From NCBI GenBank assembly GCA_009922885.1, contig RFUP01000174.1, forward strand, positions 1-5,521: 5,521 nt of DNA, given 5' to 3'. Source of the stretch: Paracoccaceae bacterium. GTDB lineage: Bacteria > Pseudomonadota > Alphaproteobacteria > Rhodobacterales > Rhodobacteraceae. The notes under the pieces are model-generated. The model saw nothing but the letters and a program-made list of their open reading frames with translations, was not told the origin of the DNA and ran no database searches. Within the stretch, counting starts at the first letter, position 1; each line of letters starts with the position of its first letter. Position numbers and translations under genes: made by a program. Shown here piece by piece: positions 1-5,521 of this stretch.

Positions 1-737
1 CCTTCCAACTGGTCTTCCGAGGAGTAGAGAATATCCACCGTAGCCAACTGCCGTTTCGTGATGCGGTTCATCACATCCTGGAACTTGCTGTCTTCCGCAT
101 CACGCACAATTTCTTTGATCGCCGCATAGACAAGCGGCGGCCCCGACGCGATGAGCCGCGCCATTTCCCATGCTGCATCCATCAAGCCATCCGCCGGAAC
201 GATGCGATTGATAAGCCCCCAACGCGCGGCTTCCTCCGCTTCGATCCACCGCCCGGTCAGCAGCATTTCCATCGCGATGTGATAGGGAATCCGCTTCGGC
301 AGTTTGATCGAGGCCGCATCCGCCACTGTGCCCGAGCGGATTTCTGGAAGCGCGAAACTCGCATGGTCTGCCGCCAGGATGATATCTGCCGAGAGCGCCA
401 ACTCCAGCCCGCCACCACAGCAAATTCCATTCACCGCCGCGATCACCGGTTTGTTCAAGCCGCGCAACTCTTGCAATCCGCCGAAGCCACCGACGCCGTA
501 ATCGCCATCCACCGCATCGCCATCGGCTGCGGCCTTCAGATCCCAACCCGGGCAGAAAAATTTCTGCCCTTCGCCCGTGATAATCGCCACGCGCAGTTCG
601 GGATCGTCGCGGAAAGCGGCGAAAGCCTCGCCCATTACCCGCGAGGTCGCGAGGTCGATCGCGTTGGCTTTGGGGCGGTTCAGGACCACTTCAAGGATAG
701 CACCGTCACGGCGAATACGGAGGGGCGTGTCTGTCAT
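1..737 (-). CDS. caiD: CaiD-like carnitinyl-CoA dehydratase / enoyl-CoA hydratase (crotonase family), 3' end cut by window
   Basis: Cytoplasmic crotonase-fold enzyme that would add or remove water across the C2-C3 double bond of a CoA thioester; in E. coli CaiD the pair is crotonobetainyl-CoA and L-carnitinyl-CoA. The 245 complete codons visible run almost co-linearly with E. coli CaiD (261 residues) as I remember it: RPKANAID at 21-28, FRDDPELRVAIITG at 42-55, GWDLKAAA at 64-71, KPVIAAVNG at 96-104, GGGLELALSAD at 108-118 and FALPE at 128-132. Glu112 and Glu132 match the two catalytic glutamates (Glu111 and Glu131 of CaiD). About 15-20 C-terminal residues lie outside the window. The start ATG overlaps the stop of the upstream synthetase gene as ATGA and is preceded by a GAGG ribosome binding site (745-748) seven bases away, so translational coupling is likely. 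Differences from E. coli: CPG (62-64) replaces SAG and GICC (104-107) replaces GYAF near the active site. Family is sure; carnitine as substrate is inference, and a different short or branched enoyl-CoA remains possible. Confidence 0.88.
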   Translation of the reverse strand, partial: MTDTPLRIRRDGAILEVVLNRPKANAIDLATSRVMGEAFAAFRDDPELRVAIITGEGQKFFCPGWDLKAAADGDAVDGDYGVGGFGGLQELRGLNKPVIAAVNGICCGGGLELALSADIILAADHASFALPEIRSGTVADAASIKLPKRIPYHIAMEMLLTGRWIEAEEAARWGLINRIVPADGLMDAAWEMARLIASGPPLVYAAIKEIVRDAEDSKFQDVMNRITKRQLATVDILYSSEDQLE

Positions 738-2752
738 TGTTTGGCCTCACGGATCAGGGCATCGGCTGCCACGGCCGATGACGGGGTGCAGAGGAGCGGG
801 TTGATTTCCACCTCTTCCACACGCGTTGCGTTTTCAACGACATATGACTGGATCGCGTCCACAGCCGCAAGTACAGCGGTCAAGTCCGCAGCGGGTTTGC
901 CCCGGAAACCGGCGAGCAAAGGCCAAGTCCGCAGACGCTTTAAGGCAGCTTCCACATCAGCCTGAGCGGCGGGGATCAGAAGCGTTTGGGTGTCGGCCAA
1001 AAGCTCCGTCATCGTGCCACCAGCGCCCAGCGTCAGGCAAAATCCGTGCGCCGGATCGCGGGTGACGCCCACGAGAAGCTCGGCCACTGCACCGGGTACC
1101 ATTTCTTCCAAGAGGAAGCTTTCCGCAGGCATTGCGGCTGCCGCTTCGGGCACCTCTGCCGGGGCCAAACCCAGCCGCACCAATCCAGCCTCGGACTTAT
1201 GCGCCGCTCCCTCGCCTTTCAGCACCAGCGGCGCGTTCAACGCCTTGGCCAGAGCCGCCAACCCGGACCGATCCGAGCGCTGGCCTGCGGGCACCTTCAA
1301 CCCATATCCCGCCAATTTCGCTTTCGCTTCGGCTTCCGAAAGGGTTTCCGCCTCGCGCGCTCCACCGGGCAAGAGCACGGGCTCTGCGGCGGGCATGCGC
1401 GCCGAAGCGGAGGCTTCTGCCGCCGCTATCGTCTCTGATAACCCATGCATTGGCACCACGCCGTTTTCGGCCAGATAGCGCGCCGTTTCCTCGGGCATGA
1501 GTTCGGGCAAAGTCGCAACAACAGCCACCCGCGTACCGCTGCCTTTGGCCGTGCCGATGGCGGCCTCGGTGGCGCAGGTCCAGTCGGTCGGATCCGTGTG
1601 CGGGTAGTCGACGATCAGCATCGTAAGCGCGATGTCGGGATCGGTCATGGCAGAGAAGGCGCGCGTCATCGCAGGCGTGTCGCGCCAGATATAGGTGTGG
1701 TAGTCGAGCGGGTTCGCCAAGGCCACCTTGGGCCCCAGAGATGCCCGCAAATCCGCGCTTTGTCTTGCATTCAACGGCGGAAACGAAACGGCCCGCCCGT
1801 GCGCGGTATCCGCCGCAAGGCTGGCCTCGCCACCCGAGCAAGAAATCGACGCCAACCGCCCCGACTTTAGCGGCCCGCCGAAATGCATCAGCTTCAGTGT
1901 TTCAAGAAACTCCGGCAGGCTATCAACTCTTGGCACGCCAAGGCGGGCCAAGAAGGCCGCCGCCCCCGCATCGCCGCCCGCAAGGCTCGCGGTGTGGCTG
2001 ACAGTGGCGGATTGTGCCTGCGCCGAACGCCCTACCTTTAGCGCCACGACGGGCACACCCTTTTCCCATGCTTTCGCAGCCAAAGCCTCCCAAGCCCGGA
2101 GATCGGCGAAGCCTTCAATGTGCAAGCCGATTGCCGTAACGCGCGGGTCATCGAGAAGGGCCGCTGCGATTTCTGCTTGGCCGGTTTGGGCCATGTTCCC
2201 GCAAGTCACCACATAAGCCAGCGGCAGGGCGCGGCGCTGCATGGTGAGGTTGATCGCGATATTCGAGGATTGCGTGAGGATGGCCACCCCGCTCTCCTGC
2301 CGTGTGCATCCATGCTGATCGGGCCAGAGAAGCGCGCCGTCCAACGCATTGATGAACCCATAGCAGTTTGGCCCGAGGAAGGGCATCCCGCCCGCTGCCT
2401 CGACCAAACGATCCTGCAAAGACGTGCCCGATGCATCTTCTGCTGCGGCCTCGGCAAAACCCGAGGCGAAGCAAACTGCGCCGCCGGCGCCGATCTCCGA
2501 GAGGCCCTGCATCGCGGCAATCGTAGCTTCGCGGTTGATCCCGACGAAAGCCGCATCGGGCGCTTCGGGCAGGCTGGAAAGCGAGGGGATGGCTTTTATG
2601 CCAGCCACCGCCTCAGCCTTCGGGTGCACCGGATAGATTTTGCCCTGAAACCCCATGCGCTGCGATTGCAGGATCACTTGCTCGCACCATGCGCCCCCCC
2701 CGATAACGGCAATTGAACGGGGGCGGAAAAGGCGGTGGAGGGAACGGCTCAT
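734..2752 (-). CDS. NDP-forming acyl-CoA synthetase (acetate--CoA ligase family, single-chain alpha-beta fusion)
   Basis: Cytoplasmic 672-residue enzyme of the ADP-forming acyl-CoA synthetase superfamily, which catalyses carboxylate + CoA + ATP = acyl-CoA + ADP + Pi through acyl-phosphate and phospho-histidine intermediates. Domains in order: CoA-binding Rossmann domain (about 1-130, glycine loop VIGGGAW at 16-22, LGPNCYGF at 126-133); succinyl-CoA-ligase-like domain (about 150-290) with the catalytic histidine His253 in VSHTASLAGG; a second ligase domain (about 295-450); and a C-terminal ATP-grasp domain (about 465-672) with Lys512, the HKS motif at 518-520, LLEEMVPGA at 547-555, and the metal-binding EVEINP at 647-652. 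This alpha-then-beta fusion is typical of single-chain members. The ATG start fits the usual N-terminus (LFRPRSIAVIGG) and has a modest AGG six bases upstream. The stop overlaps the next gene's start by four bases, making a two-gene unit with the CaiD-like enzyme and suggesting that this enzyme makes that enzyme's CoA substrate. The acid activated cannot be read from sequence. An 8-base G run lies in codons 18-20. Confidence 0.92.
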   Translation of the reverse strand: MSRSLHRLFRPRSIAVIGGGAWCEQVILQSQRMGFQGKIYPVHPKAEAVAGIKAIPSLSSLPEAPDAAFVGINREATIAAMQGLSEIGAGGAVCFASGFAEAAAEDASGTSLQDRLVEAAGGMPFLGPNCYGFINALDGALLWPDQHGCTRQESGVAILTQSSNIAINLTMQRRALPLAYVVTCGNMAQTGQAEIAAALLDDPRVTAIGLHIEGFADLRAWEALAAKAWEKGVPVVALKVGRSAQAQSATVSHTASLAGGDAGAAAFLARLGVPRVDSLPEFLETLKLMHFGGPLKSGRLASISCSGGEASLAADTAHGRAVSFPPLNARQSADLRASLGPKVALANPLDYHTYIWRDTPAMTRAFSAMTDPDIALTMLIVDYPHTDPTDWTCATEAAIGTAKGSGTRVAVVATLPELMPEETARYLAENGVVPMHGLSETIAAAEASASARMPAAEPVLLPGGAREAETLSEAEAKAKLAGYGLKVPAGQRSDRSGLAALAKALNAPLVLKGEGAAHKSEAGLVRLGLAPAEVPEAAAAMPAESFLLEEMVPGAVAELLVGVTRDPAHGFCLTLGAGGTMTELLADTQTLLIPAAQADVEAALKRLRTWPLLAGFRGKPAADLTAVLAAVDAIQSYVVENATRVEEVEINPLLCTPSSAVAADALIREAKQ
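745..748 (-). promoter_or_regulatory. Shine-Dalgarno site of the caiD-like gene, inside the synthetase 3' end
   Basis: GAGG on the minus strand, seven bases before the ATG at 737, within the last codons of the synthetase gene. Together with the ATGA stop-start overlap it fixes the start codon and argues that the two proteins are made by coupled translation from one mRNA. Confidence 0.7.
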
Positions 2753-2757
2753 GCGGC

Positions 2758-2783
2758 ACCTGAGTTTGATATCTGCCTCAGGT
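2758..2783. repeat. 26-bp dyad over the synthetase leader and ribosome binding site
   Basis: Perfect 7-bp inverted arms, ACCTGAG (2758-2764) and CTCAGGT (2777-2783), are separated by 12 bases whose middle six, GATATC (2768-2773), are themselves palindromic and lie exactly on the same centre. The dyad ends five bases before the synthetase ATG, and its proximal arm contains the AGG that serves as ribosome binding site. It could be an operator for a dimeric regulator binding at the start of transcription, or an mRNA hairpin (7-bp stem, 12-nt loop) that hides the ribosome binding site. There is no U-run after it, so it is not an intrinsic terminator. The symmetry is seen directly; any function is inferred, and short dyads do arise by chance. 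Confidence 0.45.
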
Positions 2784-2784
2784 T

Positions 2785-2802
2785 AGGCGCAGCGCCGCGC
2801 CT
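2785..2802. repeat. GC-rich inverted repeat downstream of the kinase stop codon
   Basis: AGGCGC (2785-2790) and GCGCCT (2797-2802) form a 6-bp stem with a 6-base loop, 21 bases past the kinase TGA (2824) in the minus-strand transcript. The bases following it in the transcript are AACCTGAGG, not a T-tract, so a factor-independent terminator is not supported. It may slow transcription or protect the 3' end of the kinase message, or be chance in GC-rich DNA. With the neighbouring dyad it fills most of the 71-bp gap. I found no convincing -35/-10 pair in this gap. Confidence 0.3.
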
Positions 2803-2823
2803 CTTTCACCCCTCTTTGCGACA

Positions 2824-5058
2824 TCACGCGGAAAAGCTGCGACGGGACGCGAATGCCATGGGCGGGCTTTCTTCGGCCAAGTCCTTGATGCGGTATTTCT
2901 CCAGCACCTCAAGGATTTGGGCCTTCCGAAGCGGTTTGGTGAGGTAAGCATCCAGTCCGGCGGCCATTACCCATTCACGATCCCCCTCCATCGCATGCGC
3001 GGTCATCGCGACAATCGGTGTCTTGCTCAAAGGGCCATCCATTGCGCGAATGCGGCGTGTGGCTTCCTGCCCGTCCATCACGGGCATGGAGATATCCATG
3101 AAGATCAATTCAGGCTGGAAGCTCTGCGCCATCGCCACTGCCTCTTCACCGTTATTGGCGAACCTCAGGTCTAACGCCTGATCCTGTAGCATCTTCGAGA
3201 AGACGAGCTGGTTTGTCCGGTTGTCCTCAGCAGCCAGAACGCGCATCCGACCTTGAGGAACGGGGGCAGGGGCATCTGCATGTTCTACCGGTTGCGGCTT
3301 GTCGGCCTGCGCCTCGACAAACGGCGCGGGGGCTCCGCAGGCACTCAGAGCAGCCAAGAGATCCTGCCGATGCACAGGCCTCGGGATCAGGGCTTGTACC
3401 AGCGGGCGCGCCGGATCGGTTTCGGCGTGGGGAACGTTGGTGGCCATCATCAGTATGGGCTGCTCCCACGCCTTGGCGCGACAAGCTTCGGCAAACTCGA
3501 ACCCGTCCATTTCCGGCATCGTTTGCTCGACGAGCACCAGATCCCAGCGCCCGCTTTCCATCTCGGCAAGAGCGTCTGCTGCCGATGGCACGGCCCGCAC
3601 CAAGAGCCCGAGTTGTTCGAGCTGGCGAACAGTCACCGCACGCTGCGCTTCGCTGGGGTCAACCACCAAAGCCCGCTTCAACCCAGGAGCTATTTTCGGC
3701 GGTTGCACCTCCACGGCCCCGCTCACAGGCAGCGGCACGCGGAACCCGAAGGTCGACCCCTTGCCCTCCACGGAATCCACCCAGATCTGCCCGCCCATCA
3801 ACTCGATGAGGCGCTTGGAAATCGCAAGCCCGAGCCCCGTGCCTTCGAACTTCCGGTTCCGGTCATTTTCCACCTGATTGAACTCGCCGAACACATGCCC
3901 AACCATATCTGCTGGAATGCCAATGCCCGTATCCTCAACGGCGATATGCACTTGCGCGGTTTCGCCCTCCTGACCCGGCACGCCAGTGACCCTGACAATC
4001 ACGTGGCCTGACTGGGTAAACTTTACCGCGTTGCCCATCAGGTTGGTCAGCACCTGCCGGATGCGCCCCGGATCGCCGACGAAACCTGTCGGCAGGAACA
4101 GATCGTAATCCACAAGGAATTCGAGCTTCTTTTCCCGCGCCTTGGGTTGCAGAAGCATCACAACCTCATGCACGCAACGTTCCAGATCAAACGGCTCGGG
4201 GTGCAGTTTCAGCTTCTCGGCTTCAATCTTCGAATAGTCGAGAACGTCATTGATGATCACCAGAAGTGCTTCAGCAGAATTACGGATCGTATCCACATAA
4301 AGCTTTTGGTCATTTGAAAGAGATGTGTCGCTCAGGAGGTCTGCCATCCCGACGACGCCATTCATCGGCGTGCGAATTTCATGGCTCATATTGGCCAGAA
4401 ACGCCGATTTCGCACGGTTCGCGGTTTCAGCCCTTTCGCGCGCCGCCTTCAGAGCCTTCTCGTAGCGCACACTTTCGGTGATGTTGAGCACAAGCGAAAC
4501 CACGTCCCCACCGGCGCCCCGATTGTCGATCAGGCGGATATACTGGTTGTTCCAGAGCCGCAGCACGATCGGCACCGGATCAGGGCTGTTCCATCGCTCC
4601 AGCATACGGTTGCGCCAAACGGCGGGCTTCTCCTCACCGATATTGACGATCCCCTCTTCAGTAATCAGTTGCAGGATGCGCGCATATTGAACGCCGTGGG
4701 AAACCTCCTCCAAACCGTCGAACACATCCAGGTAGGCCTTGTTCGCGCCGATCAATCGCCCTTCGCCATCGAAGAACGCGAACCCATCCTGAATAACTTC
4801 GATGGAATGCCAGAGCCGACGCTCCACCACCTCGATTTTCTGGCGCGCCGCCGTCAGATCCGATTTGACGCGCAGGTTCTCGTCCCGCACGGTCTCCACC
4901 TCCGCGCGGGTTTGCGAGATTTCCTCCGAAAGCTGCATCGCATGGCGGCCCAACTTGCGATTCGCCGCCTGCAACTCGGATTGCTTCAATTCCAAGAGGC
5001 GCTCTGCGGCCAGTCGGGCGCGGCGTTCTTCTGCAAGCTTGTTGGCCAGAGCGTTCAT
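2824..5058 (-). CDS. Soluble hybrid sensor histidine kinase: coiled coil, PAS, HisKA, HATPase, two receivers
   Basis: A 744-residue cytoplasmic hybrid kinase with no signal peptide or membrane segment. Order: charged, probably coiled-coil region (1-80); PAS-type sensor (about 80-196, DGFAFFDGEGRLIGANKAYL at 91-110, ending in NITESVRYE); HisKA with the phosphorylatable His226 in FLANMSHEIRTPMNG; HATPase_c with N-box Asn343 (LMGNAVKFT), G1 DTGIGI (376-381) and G2 GTGLGL (406-411); receiver 1 (about 461-573); an Ala/Pro-rich linker (574-603); receiver 2 (about 605-720). Receiver 2 is complete: Glu611-Asp612, phospho-acceptor Asp655, Thr686, Lys708. Receiver 1 is degenerate: one acidic residue (Asp467), Glu511 where Asp is expected, and Arg560 where Lys is expected. 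There is no HPt domain or DNA-binding output, so phosphate from receiver 2 would have to go to a phosphotransfer protein elsewhere. I chose the ATG at 5058, which has GGA seven bases upstream; a TTG nine codons earlier (5085) has no ribosome binding site. The ligand is unknown, and no LOV cysteine motif is visible in the PAS domain. Confidence 0.93.
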   Translation of the reverse strand: MNALANKLAEERRARLAAERLLELKQSELQAANRKLGRHAMQLSEEISQTRAEVETVRDENLRVKSDLTAARQKIEVVERRLWHSIEVIQDGFAFFDGEGRLIGANKAYLDVFDGLEEVSHGVQYARILQLITEEGIVNIGEEKPAVWRNRMLERWNSPDPVPIVLRLWNNQYIRLIDNRGAGGDVVSLVLNITESVRYEKALKAARERAETANRAKSAFLANMSHEIRTPMNGVVGMADLLSDTSLSNDQKLYVDTIRNSAEALLVIINDVLDYSKIEAEKLKLHPEPFDLERCVHEVVMLLQPKAREKKLEFLVDYDLFLPTGFVGDPGRIRQVLTNLMGNAVKFTQSGHVIVRVTGVPGQEGETAQVHIAVEDTGIGIPADMVGHVFGEFNQVENDRNRKFEGTGLGLAISKRLIELMGGQIWVDSVEGKGSTFGFRVPLPVSGAVEVQPPKIAPGLKRALVVDPSEAQRAVTVRQLEQLGLLVRAVPSAADALAEMESGRWDLVLVEQTMPEMDGFEFAEACRAKAWEQPILMMATNVPHAETDPARPLVQALIPRPVHRQDLLAALSACGAPAPFVEAQADKPQPVEHADAPAPVPQGRMRVLAAEDNRTNQLVFSKMLQDQALDLRFANNGEEAVAMAQSFQPELIFMDISMPVMDGQEATRRIRAMDGPLSKTPIVAMTAHAMEGDREWVMAAGLDAYLTKPLRKAQILEVLEKYRIKDLAEESPPMAFASRRSFSA

Positions 5059-5191
5059 GGGCGATTCCGTCTTTGGAGTGCCCAAGAGCTACCGCGAGGG
5101 TGGTGAAAGATACGTTAATCCATACCCTCAAAGGGATTGGCGGATGGGGTGCCGCGTGTCAGCATGGGCCTATTGTTCGAAAGGGTTTCTC
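5059..5191. promoter_or_regulatory. Divergent intergenic region between the kinase and the PAN-domain gene
   Basis: These 133 bp separate two divergently transcribed genes, so promoters for both must lie here or overlap the gene starts. The stretch around 5105-5138 is the most AT-rich part and the likeliest place for -10 elements, but I see no strong sigma-70 match in either direction. A weak dyad is present, AATCC (5117-5121) with GGATT (5134-5138). The region is identified by position only; no element within it is assigned with confidence. Confidence 0.4.
5179..5185 (+). promoter_or_regulatory. Shine-Dalgarno site of the PAN-domain gene
   Basis: GAAAGGG ends six bases before the ATG at 5192. 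It supports this start, which also opens directly into a signal peptide. A nearby ATG at 5164 is in another frame. Confidence 0.55.
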
Positions 5192-5521
5192 ATGCGTGCG
5201 CTGGCTCTCGCCTGTCTGTTTGTTGTTTCCGCTTTTGGTTTCGCTCACGCGGACGGGGAAATCCCGGATCGCAGGCTTGTTCTGACAAAGGACGTCGATT
5301 TCTACGGTGCCGATCTGCAAGCCCTCTTCGACACGACCTATGCCTCCTGCGAGCGCACCTGCCTTTCTCAGCCGCAATGCAAAGCGTTCACGTTCAACAT
5401 CAAATCGAACGCCTGCTTTCCCAAGAAGGGCATAACAGATCGCGTGCCCTACACGGGTGCATGGTCTGCTGAAGTTCTTGAAACCAGTAATGCCGCGAAG
5501 GCTTTGGCGCGTGAGCGGGCC
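5192..5521 (+). CDS. Secreted PAN/apple-domain protein, 5' part only; probable N-terminus of an alpha-2-macroglobulin-like protein
   Basis: The first 110 codons of a gene that runs off the right edge. Residues 1-20 are a clear Sec signal peptide (MRA, a hydrophobic core, then AHA before Asp21), so the product is exported to the periplasm or beyond. Residues about 28-95 match a PAN/apple-type fold: four cysteines at 53, 57, 63 and 75, arranged CxxxC, then CKAFTFN and ACFPK, which would form two disulfides. The sequence goes on into an Ala-rich, probably helical stretch (NAAKALARERA). From memory, this start (signal peptide, then D-R-R-L and DVDFYGADL, FDTT, one PAN domain) is that of the very large alpha-2-macroglobulin family proteins of Rhodobacteraceae, thought to trap proteases in the periplasm. 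That assignment is inference because the bulk of the gene is not seen; another PAN-domain envelope protein is possible. The start is set by the signal peptide and by GAAAGGG upstream. Confidence 0.8.
   Translation, partial: MRALALACLFVVSAFGFAHADGEIPDRRLVLTKDVDFYGADLQALFDTTYASCERTCLSQPQCKAFTFNIKSNACFPKKGITDRVPYTGAWSAEVLETSNAAKALARERA

Noticed and set aside
279..965. Long plus-strand open frame of 228 codons opposite the caiD-like and synthetase genes
   Set aside because: It spans the antisense of two well-supported genes, has an Arg/Ala/Ser-rich composition without recognisable motifs, and is explained by the scarcity of stop codons opposite high-GC genes.
1197..1841. Minus-strand frame of 214 codons inside the synthetase gene
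   Set aside because: Alternate-frame shadow with Arg/Gly-rich, low-complexity translation; the overlapping synthetase frame carries conserved family motifs throughout.
2785..2802. Intrinsic terminator after the kinase gene
   Set aside because: The stem is only 6 bp and the following transcript bases are AACC rather than a U-run, so it is listed only as an inverted repeat.
5059..5085. TTG start for the kinase nine codons upstream (5085)
   Set aside because: No ribosome binding site precedes it, whereas the ATG at 5058 has a GGA at suitable spacing and opens directly into the charged N-terminal helix.
4381..5106. Plus-strand open frame of 241 codons opposite the kinase N-terminus
   Set aside because: Antisense to the coiled-coil, PAS and HisKA coding region; no domain signature, and the kinase reading frame is unmistakable.
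5117..5138. AATCC/GGATT inverted repeat as an operator for the divergent genes
   Set aside because: Arms are only five bases with no further symmetry; likely chance.
5207..5218. Lipoprotein signal (Ala-Leu-Ala-Cys, Cys8) in the PAN-domain protein
   Set aside because: The cysteine is too close to the N-terminus, before most of the hydrophobic core, and lacks a proper lipobox; the AHA site at residues 18-20 fits ordinary signal peptidase cleavage better.

Overview
The window looks like chromosomal DNA from an alphaproteobacterium, most likely a marine member of the Rhodobacteraceae (Roseobacter group). This is judged from high-GC coding with strong G/C third-position preference and from the resemblance, from memory, of all four proteins to Rhodobacteraceae families. 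No database search was possible. There are no RNA genes, insertion sequences, CRISPR arrays or attachment sites that I can support. The window is almost fully coding; the longest non-coding stretch is about 133 bp.

Layout. Three genes lie on the minus strand. In transcription order they are a soluble hybrid sensor histidine kinase with two receiver domains (5058 down to 2824), a 71-bp gap holding two inverted repeats, an NDP-forming acyl-CoA synthetase (2752 down to 734), and a CaiD-like carnitinyl-CoA dehydratase (737 down past the left edge). The last two overlap by the four bases ATGA. Diverging to the right from the kinase, across a 133-bp intergenic region, is the start of a secreted protein with a PAN/apple-type domain (5192 onward, cut by the window). 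It resembles the N-terminus of the large alpha-2-macroglobulin-like proteins of Rhodobacteraceae.

How the genes may work together. The synthetase and the crotonase are almost certainly co-translated and form a metabolic pair: a carboxylic acid is activated to its CoA thioester at the cost of ATP to ADP plus Pi, and the enoyl-CoA is hydrated (or the hydroxyacyl-CoA dehydrated). The close resemblance to E. coli CaiD points to carnitine, crotonobetaine or gamma-butyrobetaine, but substrate cannot be proved from sequence. The kinase may or may not control this pair. It is on the same strand just upstream, but the gap contains a dyad overlapping the synthetase ribosome binding site, and no separate response regulator is present.

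Most notable points: the first receiver of the kinase is degenerate (Glu in place of the phospho-acceptor Asp, Arg in place of the conserved Lys) while the second is intact; a CaiD-like enzyme is paired with an ADP-forming rather than AMP-forming ligase; and a 26-bp dyad sits on the synthetase translation start. I see no evidence of a wholly new biological system here.
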